NCBI RefSeq assembly: GCF_900323885.1
Contig: NZ_OOHJ01000015.1
Coordinates: forward strand, 992,001-1,056,000
Origin: [Actinomadura] parvosata subsp. kistnae
Lineage (GTDB): Bacteria; Actinomycetota; Actinomycetes; Streptosporangiales; Streptosporangiaceae
DNA: 64,000 nucleotides
Reading direction: 5' to 3'
A program made the position numbers and the translations under genes. Under the pieces are notes generated by a model. The model was not told the DNA's origin. It ran no database searches and worked only from the letters and a program-made list of their open reading frames with translations. This document shows, piece after piece, positions 16,428 to 23,258 of this stretch (positions within the stretch are counted from its first letter, which is position 1; every line of letters starts with the position of its first letter).

Positions 16428-17216
16428 GTGGTCCATCCACAGGACTGGGCTGGGCTGGTCCACAGTCGGCATGACCGATTCGACGCATTGAGCGTGCGTG
16501 CTCTGAGCGGCTCGGCGAGCCAGTCGTGGGCGCACCCGATCCGGGTGCTGGCCGACGATGACCGAAGCTACTTCATGAAGACCTTGGGCGGGTGCCCCGA
16601 GTTCGCTCAGGGCTCCGTCGCCGTGGAGTACGTGATCGCACAGGTCGGAAGGTTGATCGGTGCGCCGGTCTGCGGCAGCAGTCTCATCCGCATCCCGGAG
16701 GCGCTCGCTGACTGGCCGCTCCCCTCCGGCGGCAAGCTGTCGGCGGGTCTGGCCCACGCGAGCGCCGCGTTGGAGCACGCCGTTGAGAGCCGCCCGGTGC
16801 TGACAGGACGGGCTCGGAACGACAACCGGCGCCGTCACGTAGGCCTTTACGCCCTATACGACTGGTGCTATGGCGACGATCCTCAGTGGCTGCACGACCT
16901 CGACAGCGATCATTCCATCTACAGCCACGATCACGGCCTCTATCTCCCGCCCCACGACGGGACGATCAGGCGCCAGTACCTCACCGACTGCGCAGACGAG
17001 CCGAACCCGCTCGCCGACCCACCCGCCGGGCTCGACCGTCAGGCGATCGCCGATGTGTCACACGCACTTGAGACAATAAGCCGTGATGCTCTCGTCAATG
17101 TCATGTGTGGCGTGCCAGCATCGTGGCCAGTGGGCGACGACGATCTGGAAGCACTTGGCTGGTTCCTCGAACATCGCGCGCCGGCCGTGGCCAGCAGGAT
17201 CCGGGCACTGATCTGA
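16428..17216 (+). CDS. HipA-like kinase domain protein
   Basis: A 262-residue protein that I place in the small HipA_2-type kinase group. It has an N-terminal beta-rich nucleotide-binding half (SASQSWAHPIRVLADDDRSYFMKTLGG, where the Lys of MKT is the candidate ATP lysine) and a central helix pair. A catalytic-loop-like SIYSHDHGLYLPP at about residues 167-179 follows. Unlike classic HipA toxins it has no HipB partner; it is followed 14 bases later by a DUF3037 gene, a recurring pairing in bacteria. Start GTG 16428 has GAGAGAGG about six bases upstream. The target is unknown. Codon choice is visibly less G/C-biased than in neighbours, hinting at horizontal acquisition. Confidence 0.65.
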   Translation: MVHPQDWAGLVHSRHDRFDALSVRALSGSASQSWAHPIRVLADDDRSYFMKTLGGCPEFAQGSVAVEYVIAQVGRLIGAPVCGSSLIRIPEALADWPLPSGGKLSAGLAHASAALEHAVESRPVLTGRARNDNRRRHVGLYALYDWCYGDDPQWLHDLDSDHSIYSHDHGLYLPPHDGTIRRQYLTDCADEPNPLADPPAGLDRQAIADVSHALETISRDALVNVMCGVPASWPVGDDDLEALGWFLEHRAPAVASRIRALI

Positions 17217-17230
17217 AGGGAGGTTCGTCG

Positions 17231-18103
17231 ATGAGCCGCTACATCTACTCGATTGTTCGCTGCCTCCCCGATCCCAGAACGGGCGAGTTCGTCAACATCG
17301 GCGCCATAGCGGGCGACCCCACCACGGGCGACTGGTCGCTACGGCAGCTGAGCAACCTGCAGCGCGTCCGCCGCTTCGTCGACCGTCCCATTCTGGAGAC
17401 GGCCACGGGATGTCTGCTCAAGCTGTACGACGAGATCGAGCGTCATCAAGCGGCGCTGCTGGAGGACACCGGTGAGCCTCTGGGCGAGGACTGGCTGGAG
17501 AGGCTCCATCGCGACCACCGCAACATCGTGCAGTTCAGCGCACCGGCGCCAGTGATCGCGAACGATGCGCAGGAGGCGTTGGCGTTCGTCTTCGAGCATC
17601 TGATCGTCGATCCTGTCGAGTCGCCCAAGCACCGCTCGGTGACGCGCCATGCGCTCCAGAGCCAGATGCGAAAGGCCTACCAGGAGGCCCACCTCGACGA
17701 GCGCCTCGTGCGTGCCAAGGTACAGCTGCACGTCGGGGCGAAGCTGCAATCCGCCATGGATTTCGCCATCGCGAACGGCAGAGTCGTCCAGCTCACGCAG
17801 ACCTGGTCGTTCCGCCTGGCGCAGGTCGACGAGGTCCCCGACAGGGTGAAGTCCTGGGGGTACGCGCTCGGGCGCTTCCGTGATGGGGAGGACGCTCGGG
17901 TCGTGGACGCGCTCGGAAACGTCAGCCGTATCGCCCGGGACGTGGACCTCGAGGTGGTGATCGCTCCGCCGGAGACTCCTGAAGAGACGAAGGCGTATGA
18001 GGAGGCTGAGCAGGTGTTCAAGAACCTCGGGGCGGAGATCCACTCCTCCGAGGACGTGGCAGCCATCAGCACGAAGGCGGCCGAACTGGCACAGTCTCTG
18101 TAG
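17231..18103 (+). CDS. DUF3037 family protein
   Basis: A 290-residue cytosolic protein. The N-terminal 130 residues (YIYSIVRCLPDPRTGEFVNIGAIAG, then RFVDRPILETATGCLLKLYDEIERH) match DUF3037, a family of unknown function often encoded right after a HipA-like kinase gene. Residues 150-290 form a separate alpha/beta domain with a long helix and a coiled-coil-like ETPEETKAYEEAEQVF segment. The ATG at 17231 is preceded by GGGAGG. The 14-base gap to the kinase gene indicates co-transcription, and a good hairpin follows at 18167. Whether it is a substrate, inhibitor or effector of the kinase is unknown. Confidence 0.75.
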   Translation: MSRYIYSIVRCLPDPRTGEFVNIGAIAGDPTTGDWSLRQLSNLQRVRRFVDRPILETATGCLLKLYDEIERHQAALLEDTGEPLGEDWLERLHRDHRNIVQFSAPAPVIANDAQEALAFVFEHLIVDPVESPKHRSVTRHALQSQMRKAYQEAHLDERLVRAKVQLHVGAKLQSAMDFAIANGRVVQLTQTWSFRLAQVDEVPDRVKSWGYALGRFRDGEDARVVDALGNVSRIARDVDLEVVIAPPETPEETKAYEEAEQVFKNLGAEIHSSEDVAAISTKAAELAQSL

Positions 18104-18166
18104 ACCGGTAGATCACTTTCGACGCTCACCGGACTTTTCACCTCCATCCACCTTGCCCCACCCCGT

Positions 18167-18200
18167 GAGGGTGGCCTTTGAAGGGCCGCCCTCATTGTTT
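18167..18200 (+). terminator. Hairpin terminator after the DUF3037 gene
   Basis: GAGGGTGGCC (18167-18176) pairs with GGCCGCCCTC (18184-18193) with one T-G wobble, followed by ATTGTTT. This is the closest to a classic stem plus T-rich tail in the window. Confidence 0.75.
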
Positions 18201-18382
18201 CTGCGCAGGACGACGGACCTCCGCCCTGGTGAGCGAAAGCCCCTGGGTCGGGAACGCGGAAGGAAGTGCGGGCCGATGCGGGGCGGGCGCGACACACTAC
18301 TTGCCCCGCCCCCTTCATCCCACCGGCGAAAAATCAGGCGAGGTCGCAGGCGGGTGAACCCATGTCTGGGGAACGCGGACTC

Positions 18383-18413
18383 CTGACATTCTTCGGGAAC
18401 CCGGCATAGTTCC
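18383..18413 (+). promoter_or_regulatory. Candidate promoter of the sigma factor operon
   Basis: The 355-base gap 18104-18458 holds the terminator above, nothing gene-like in the middle, and this promoter. CTGACA (18383-18388) lies 16 bases before CATAGT (18405-18410), a reasonable -35/-10 pair. A GGAAC/GTTCC inverted repeat (18396-18400, 18409-18413) overlaps the -10 and GGAAC is also an ECF-type -35 core, so the site could bind a repressor or serve autoregulation. Confidence 0.4.
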
Positions 18414-18458
18414 GCGGTGCCCGGTCGTCCTTGGTGGGTGACATCAGGAGGAGGACGG

Positions 18459-18971
18459 GTGGATCCAGGCTTTGAGGCGGCTCTGCGGCAGTTCGTCATC
18501 GACCGGTCGGGCGCGTTGTTCCGGACGGCGTATCTGCTGACCGGTGACCGGCACGCCGCCGAGGATCTCGTCCAGTCGGCCCTGACGAAGACGGCCGCGC
18601 GGTGGCGCGGGGTGCGGGATCCCGAGGCCATCGAGGGGTACGTGCGGCGCACCATGTACCACGAGCAGGTGAGCTGGTGGCGGCGGCGGTCGCGGGTGGT
18701 GGAGGTGAGCACGGACGAGCGGCTCGAACGGGCCGGCGACGGGCATGCCGAGGCGGCGGACCTGCGGTTGACGATGCGGGCGGCGTTGTCGCGGCTGACG
18801 CCCCGGCAGCGGACGATGCTCGTTCTGCGCTATTTCGAGGACAAGTCGGAGACCGAGATCGCGGAGCTGCTGGGCGTGCGGGTGGGCACGGTCCGCAGCC
18901 AGATCTACCGATCGCTGGAGCGGCTGAAGAAGTCCGCGCCGGAGCTGAGCGCTGTGAGGGAGTTCCGTTGA
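18459..18971 (+). CDS. SigE-family RNA polymerase sigma factor
   Basis: A 170-residue group 4 sigma factor. Region 2 is seen in FRTAYLLTGDRHAAEDLVQSAL and GYVRRTMYHEQVSWWRRR (promoter melting and -10 contact), and region 4 in LSRLTPRQRTMLVLRYFED plus the helix-turn-helix ETEIAELLGVRVGTVRSQIYR. It belongs to the SigE subfamily common in Streptosporangiales, whose members have few known targets. GTG 18459 is chosen because AGGAGGAGGA sits just upstream and the resulting start (MDPGFEAALRQFV) matches relatives; the frame is open further left. Its stop overlaps the next gene's TTG start (TTGA), so the two are translationally coupled. Confidence 0.88.
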   Translation: MDPGFEAALRQFVIDRSGALFRTAYLLTGDRHAAEDLVQSALTKTAARWRGVRDPEAIEGYVRRTMYHEQVSWWRRRSRVVEVSTDERLERAGDGHAEAADLRLTMRAALSRLTPRQRTMLVLRYFEDKSETEIAELLGVRVGTVRSQIYRSLERLKKSAPELSAVREFR

Positions 18972-19891
18972 ACGTCGAGAACCTGCTGCGTGAGACCCTT
19001 GCCGACATGGCCGGTGAGCAGGAGCCGCCGCCTCCGGCCCGGTTCCTCCAGTTCCGTCCCGCCCGGCGCAGGGGTGTCGCGCTGGCGGCTGCCGTCACGG
19101 TCGTCGTCCTGGCCGTGGGCGGGACGATCAGCGTACGAGCGCTCCATCCGGAGCCCGAGCCCGGGCCCGGGTGGCCGCAGGCGCCGGCGGTGTCGGCCAC
19201 GCGTCCGCAGCCGGAGCGTACGTATGAGATGACCGTCGGTCCGGGACGGCGGGTCACCCGTTTGTTCGACGACCTCGCCCGCATGACCGGGAAGCCGGCG
19301 GAGTCGTTCGCGCGGGCCGCCGAGGACGGTCAGGCGCTGGGCCTGCCGCCGTACGCGAAGGGCAGGCTGGAGGGTTTCGCCCATCCGGGTACGTACCGGG
19401 TGGCCGGCTCCGCCACCGCCGCCGAGATCCTGGCCGGGATGGTGGCGCGGTTCCGTGAGACGGCGGACGGGCTCGGCCTGGCCGCCGAACCCAACCCGTT
19501 GGACGTCGTCATCATCGCCAGCCTCATCCAGGCCGAGTCGCCCACCGAGGCCGACATGCCGAAGGTGTCCCGGGTCATCCACAATCGCCTGGCGCGGGGC
19601 ATGATGCTGCAGCTCGACAGCACGGTGCTCTACGGCCTGGGCAAGTACTCCGTCGCGGCCACGGCCGAGGACCTCAGGTCGCGTTCGCCGTACAACACCT
19701 ATCGTCGTCGCGGCCTGCCGCCGGGCCCCATCTCGAACCCGGGCGCGGCCGCGCTGAAGGCCGCGCTCCATCCGGCCGCGGGCCGCTGGCTCTATTTCGT
19801 GGTCACGGACCCGAAGCGGGGCACCTTGGCGTTCGCCTCGAACGAGAAGGAGTACAACGAGCTCGTCGAGCGAGCGCGGCGGTCCGAGTAG
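18968..19891 (+). CDS. MltG/YceG-type endolytic transglycosylase with an anti-sigma-like N-terminus
   Basis: A 307-residue single-pass membrane protein. Residues 1-35 (NVENLLRETLADMAGEQEPPPP) closely resemble the cytosolic start of the membrane partners normally encoded after SigE-family sigma genes. One helix follows at about residues 37-57. The outer part is an MltG domain: LEGFAHPGTYRV, IIASLIQAESP (candidate catalytic Glu in QAES), VIHNRLARGMMLQLDSTVLYGLG, YNTYRRRGLPPGPISNPG and LYFVVTDP. MltG cuts nascent peptidoglycan and sets glycan length. The TTG start overlaps the sigma factor stop and is preceded by GAGGGAG. The combination suggests a sigma partner whose sensor half is a cell-wall enzyme. 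The MltG assignment is firm; the anti-sigma role is an inference. Confidence 0.8.
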   Translation: MNVENLLRETLADMAGEQEPPPPARFLQFRPARRRGVALAAAVTVVVLAVGGTISVRALHPEPEPGPGWPQAPAVSATRPQPERTYEMTVGPGRRVTRLFDDLARMTGKPAESFARAAEDGQALGLPPYAKGRLEGFAHPGTYRVAGSATAAEILAGMVARFRETADGLGLAAEPNPLDVVIIASLIQAESPTEADMPKVSRVIHNRLARGMMLQLDSTVLYGLGKYSVAATAEDLRSRSPYNTYRRRGLPPGPISNPGAAALKAALHPAAGRWLYFVVTDPKRGTLAFASNEKEYNELVERARRSE

Positions 19892-19896
19892 CGCAC

Positions 19897-19925
19897 CGGC
19901 GGGAGGCCCCAGGGGCCTCCCGCCG
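19897..19925. terminator. Bidirectional terminator hairpin
   Basis: CGGCGGGAGGCCCC (19897-19910) and GGGGCCTCCCGCCG (19912-19925) form a perfect 14-bp inverted repeat between the convergent MltG and small secreted-protein genes. It serves either strand. Confidence 0.8.
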
Positions 19926-19937
19926 ACGCGTACGGCC

Positions 19938-20171
19938 TCAGTTCATGCCGTGAACGTAGCTCGCGTCGTCGTCGTCCGTGTCCGCGCACCCGGCCTTCGT
20001 GGTCCACAGGCTCAGCGGCGCGTTCATCTTGACGACGGTCGTCATCCCGTGGTCGCACATGACGAAGGTCGGGCCGTGGAAGTCGAGGTCGTCGCCGGCG
20101 ATCGCGGGTGTGGCGGCGAGGAGGAGGGCGGTGGCGGTCATGGTGATGGCGGCGAAGGCGGCTTTGTACAT
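19938..20171 (-). CDS. Small secreted protein
   Basis: A 77-residue exported protein from ATG 20171. Residues 1-26 are a signal peptide (MYKAAFAAITMTATALLLAA, with AIA before the mature part). The mature chain of about 50 residues has two cysteines (FVMCDHG and AGCADTD) that could bridge, and an acidic DTDDDD tail that may bind metal. The frame is open upstream, but only this start gives an export signal. A GGGGGAC stretch precedes the ATG. I recognise no family. It converges on the MltG gene and has its own promoter or follows the membrane protein gene upstream on the same strand. Confidence 0.6.
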   Translation of the reverse strand: MYKAAFAAITMTATALLLAATPAIAGDDLDFHGPTFVMCDHGMTTVVKMNAPLSLWTTKAGCADTDDDDASYVHGMN

Positions 20172-20296
20172 GGTGGTCCCCCGATAGGGCATGAGATGGT
20201 CGTTCGCCAGCGTTCGTACCCGCGCATGTGGATCAAGAGGTTCAGGGTTCGATGCGAAGATCTTTACCGAACCGGCCGCCTGCCCCCTGAGCGCTG

Positions 20297-20869
20297 TCAC
20301 CAGCCGTCCCATCCACGGCAGCCCCACCATGGGCCGGTCACATGCCTGAGGTCGTAGTCGTAGTCGTCAAGCGGCGGCGGACCATAGGGAGCCCAGATGA
20401 AGCCTCGCGAGCCTGTGATCGGCCAATCACTGATGTGCAGCCGGACCACGGTGGATGATTCCGTTTCCGCGGAAAGGTGGCCGCACACCGGATAGAGCCC
20501 GGTCCACGCGCAGACGGAATCCTCCCGCGCGCCGCTGGTGAGAATGCTCCGGGCGAAGTCCTCCATGCTGCTCCGGGACAGAGCGAAACGCGCCTTGAAA
20601 GGCAGGTCGGCGTCCACGGCGGCCCACAGCCCGGCCACGATCAAGGGGAGGAGGATCCAGCCGGGTAATCGGCGCCATACCGCCCGCGCGTCGCGTATCA
20701 ACGCCACGAGGAAGCGAACGACCCAATACAACACCAGCGGCACCAGAACGAAGATCACCAGCACGCCGGATTCGCTGTAGCTGACGGGAATGCTGACCCA
20801 CCAGAAAAGGACCAGCGTGGTCAGCACTACGGCAGCGTGATAACACCATCCGGGCGGCTTGTCGATCAC
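20297..20869 (-). CDS. Hypothetical membrane protein
   Basis: A 190-residue protein with three predicted helices: residues 10-28 (HAAVVLTTLVLFWWVSIPV), 33-57 (GVLVIFVLVPLVLYWVVRF) and 68-85 (LPGWILLPLIVAGLWAAV). An outer domain follows, containing three cysteines (VCAWTGLYPVCGH and WGCRGW) and an aromatic-rich tail ending WGCRGWDGW. No family is recognised. Start GTG 20869 has AGGGTGA upstream. Three AT-rich surrounding gaps separate it from both neighbours. It is probably an envelope protein of unknown role. Confidence 0.6.
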   Translation of the reverse strand: MIDKPPGWCYHAAVVLTTLVLFWWVSIPVSYSESGVLVIFVLVPLVLYWVVRFLVALIRDARAVWRRLPGWILLPLIVAGLWAAVDADLPFKARFALSRSSMEDFARSILTSGAREDSVCAWTGLYPVCGHLSAETESSTVVRLHISDWPITGSRGFIWAPYGPPPLDDYDYDLRHVTGPWWGCRGWDGW

Positions 20870-20910
20870 GGCGTCACCCTAATGCCGGGGCGACCACGAA
20901 CTCCAGGGAA

Positions 20911-21498
20911 TCACGCTCGCACATCGAAAGCCGGCCGCGTCCAGAGAATCAGGTCGCTGCTGGTGGCGACGGCGAGGGTGCGGCCCGACGGCGAGAATCC
21001 GGCGGCACGGAAAGTGCTGGAGACGACGTGGAAGATGTGCCACCAGCCTTTCCCCGGCGGGTCCCGGTAAATGTCGCCGTACCGGGAGAGCAGGACGCGC
21101 TCATGGGGCCATTCGGGGACGATGACGTCGAGCCCCCAGCCGTCCTGGGTGGTGTGGTGGAGGCCGCCGCCGTAAAGGCCGGCGATGTGCACCCGCATGC
21201 CCGCGATCGGCCCGAGACCAGGGCACGTGAGGTCGGGAGAGGCGTCGGGCGTGCTGAGGCCGGGATCGCGGTCACGGGCGATCTTCTCCCCGGTGACCGC
21301 GTCGAACAGGCCGTAACCGTCGCTGGAGACGACCATGACCAGATCGCGCCCGCTCTCCGGATGCACGGCGAACCCGATGCCCAGCAGCCCGCCGACGGCC
21401 GTTCCGCCGGCCGGCACCTGCTGCCAGGGGTCGGGGGCCGGGACGACGGGAGCAGCCAGGAAGTGCCGCCGCAGCCGTTGCTGATACTCCGTGATCAA
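20911..21498 (-). CDS. Hypothetical protein, beta-propeller-like fragment
   Basis: A 195-residue cytosolic protein starting at TTG 21498, with GGAGGAA seven bases upstream. It opens with a short helix (EYQQRLRRHFLAAP), then reads like a few WD40/SMP-30-type blades: LLGIGFAVHPESGRDLVMVVSSDGYGLFDAVTGE and FSPSGRTLAVATSSDLILW. It is too short for a full propeller, so it may be a partial fold or a lineage-specific immunity or knowledge-of-state protein. No clear homologue comes to mind. It lies 41 bases upstream of the membrane protein gene on the same strand, so the two may be co-transcribed. Confidence 0.55.
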   Translation of the reverse strand: MITEYQQRLRRHFLAAPVVPAPDPWQQVPAGGTAVGGLLGIGFAVHPESGRDLVMVVSSDGYGLFDAVTGEKIARDRDPGLSTPDASPDLTCPGLGPIAGMRVHIAGLYGGGLHHTTQDGWGLDVIVPEWPHERVLLSRYGDIYRDPPGKGWWHIFHVVSSTFRAAGFSPSGRTLAVATSSDLILWTRPAFDVRA

Positions 21499-21583
21499 CC
21501 CATTCCTCCGATCCGGCCGACACTACCGCCGGCGTCCCCGAAGCTCTACCTCGCATCGCATGGGCGCGCTAGCGTGAACGTTC

Positions 21584-22105
21584 ATGATCGTATGGATCAA
21601 CGGGACCCACGGCGCGGGCAAGACGACCACCAGCGCGCTCGTCCAGCCACTGATCCCGGATTCGCGGGTGTTCGACGCCGAGAAGGTCGGCGAGACGCTC
21701 ATGGACATCAAGCCGTCGCTGCCGTCCATGGGCAACTTCCAGCACTGGCCGCCGTGGCGGCCGCTCGTCGTCGAGACCGCCCGCCACGTCCTCGACTACG
21801 TGGGCGGCACGCTGGTGGTCCCCATGACGGTGCTGGTGGAGCAGTACTGGCGGGAGATCAGCGCGGGGCTGGCCCGCCATGCCATCCCGGTACGCCACTT
21901 CGTCCTGCACGCCGACCAGGACACCCTGCGCCGGCGCATCAAGGGCGACACCGTGCTCGGCCCCTCCGCGTTCCGCCTGCACTACCTCGAACCGTATGCG
22001 GAGGCGGCCCGCACGTGGCTGCACGCCGAGGCCGAGGTGATCGACACCACCCACCTCACCCCCGTCCAGACGGCCGAGCAGATCGCGCAGGCCGTCAAGA
22101 GCTGA
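21584..22105 (+). CDS. TmrB-like ATP-binding protein
   Basis: A 173-residue P-loop protein resembling Bacillus TmrB, the membrane-associated ATP-binding protein that gives tunicamycin resistance. Shared features are the opening MIVWINGTHGAGKT (Walker A at residues 7-14), VFDAEKVGETL, the FQHWPPWRP stretch and the strand TLVVPMTVL followed by an aromatic acceptor. The lid-like QDTLRRRIKGD segment is kinase-like. Such proteins are also annotated as AAA or shikimate-kinase-like ATPases, so antibiotic resistance is only a possibility: the gene could equally be a small-molecule kinase. ATG 21584 is the only sensible start. It stands alone between divergent neighbours. Confidence 0.7.
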   Translation: MIVWINGTHGAGKTTTSALVQPLIPDSRVFDAEKVGETLMDIKPSLPSMGNFQHWPPWRPLVVETARHVLDYVGGTLVVPMTVLVEQYWREISAGLARHAIPVRHFVLHADQDTLRRRIKGDTVLGPSAFRLHYLEPYAEAARTWLHAEAEVIDTTHLTPVQTAEQIAQAVKS

Positions 22106-22216
22106 TCCGGAAGGTCCCCAATGCCCCGGTCTGCGCGCCGTGGCGCGCGTGAGGCAGACCCCTGCAGGACCCGCCTGGTATGAGCAATTTTCACGATCGG
22201 AGGTTGCTCACAGTTA

Positions 22217-22278
22217 TTGACAGACCTGGACGAATCGGCCAATCTACCGGCACGGAAAATTATGCAGTATCGCATAAT
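22217..22278 (+). promoter_or_regulatory. Promoter and 7-bp palindromic operator of the nucleoside hydrolase gene
   Basis: TTGACA (22217-22222) is followed 17 bases on by CAATCT as a weak -10. Just downstream, ATTATGC (22259-22265) and GCATAAT (22272-22278) form a perfect inverted repeat with a 6-base spacer, in an AT-rich leader unlike the surrounding DNA. A repressor bound there would block the start region. No regulator gene is adjacent. Confidence 0.5.
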
Positions 22279-22299
22279 CATGCACTCCCGGGAGCCCTG

Positions 22300-23181
22300 T
22301 TGCGTCGACGAAGAGTGATCATCAACACGGACGCCAAGAACGAGGCCGACGACCAGTTCGCCATCGTCCACGGGCTGCTGTCGCCCACGTTCGACATGCG
22401 GGGGCTGATCCCGGCCCACTTCGGCACCCGGCGCACGCAGCGCAGCATGGAGGAGTCCCGCGAGGAGATCGGCCTCCTGCTCGATCTGCTCGGCATGACC
22501 GGCTCCGTCACGGTGGCGAACGGCGCGGCGACGGCCCTGCCCGACGAGCGGACCCCGGTGGACTCCCCTGGAGCCCGGCTGATCATCGAGGAGTCGAAGC
22601 TCGCGAGCCAGGACGACCGGCTCTACGTGGCGTTCCTCGGCCCCCTGACGGACATGGCCTCGGCCCTCCTGCTGGACCCCGAGCTGGCCGGGCGGCCGGT
22701 GACCGTGATCTGGATCGGCGGCTCCGGCTACCGCGGTTACGATGAGGGCTCCGACGTCGAGTTCAACCTCTCCAACGACGTGCACGCCGCCAACGTGGTC
22801 TTCGACTCCGGGATCACCGTGTGGCAGGTGCCCAGGGACGTCTACACCAAGGTCTCGGTGAGCTACGCCGAGCTGGAGGAGAAGATCGGTGACGCCGGCC
22901 CGCTGGGCCGCTACCTCATCGAGCAGCTGCGCGAGTGGAACGCCACCTACCACCCCGCGCCGATCGAGTCCCGCTCCCTGGGCGACTCCCCGGCCATCGC
23001 GCTGATGCTCTGGCCCCCGAGCGGCAACCTGCGCCTGACACCCGCCCCCCGCTTCAGCGCCGACGGCGCCTACCTGCCCGGCTCCGGTCACCCCATCCGG
23101 GTCTGCGAGGAGGTTGACGTGCGGTTCCTGCTGGAGGACATGTTCGCCAAGATCAGGGCCTTCGGTCGTGAGCACCGCTGA
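22300..23181 (+). CDS. Nucleoside hydrolase, IunH family
   Basis: A 293-residue enzyme that should cleave the N-glycosidic bond of nucleosides to base and ribose for salvage. VIINTDAKNEADDQFAIVHGL is the calcium-binding aspartate cluster, in the DAKNEADD variant seen in part of the family. VAFLGPLTDMASALLLDP, GSGYRGYDEGSDVEFNLSNDV and the later DSPAIALML segment match the other metal and ribose contacts. Start TTG 22300 is preferred: GGGAG lies five bases upstream and relatives begin just before RVIINTD. The open frame continues left into the operator DNA, which is not coding in character. Regulation by a palindrome-binding repressor is likely. Confidence 0.82.
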   Translation: MRRRRVIINTDAKNEADDQFAIVHGLLSPTFDMRGLIPAHFGTRRTQRSMEESREEIGLLLDLLGMTGSVTVANGAATALPDERTPVDSPGARLIIEESKLASQDDRLYVAFLGPLTDMASALLLDPELAGRPVTVIWIGGSGYRGYDEGSDVEFNLSNDVHAANVVFDSGITVWQVPRDVYTKVSVSYAELEEKIGDAGPLGRYLIEQLREWNATYHPAPIESRSLGDSPAIALMLWPPSGNLRLTPAPRFSADGAYLPGSGHPIRVCEEVDVRFLLEDMFAKIRAFGREHR

Positions 23182-23258
23182 GACTCGGACATCCGGCACA
23201 GGTGGGGCGGGCAGATCAGCACGCCGTTCGCGAAGGGATAGGAGCGGGCGCCCGGCCC

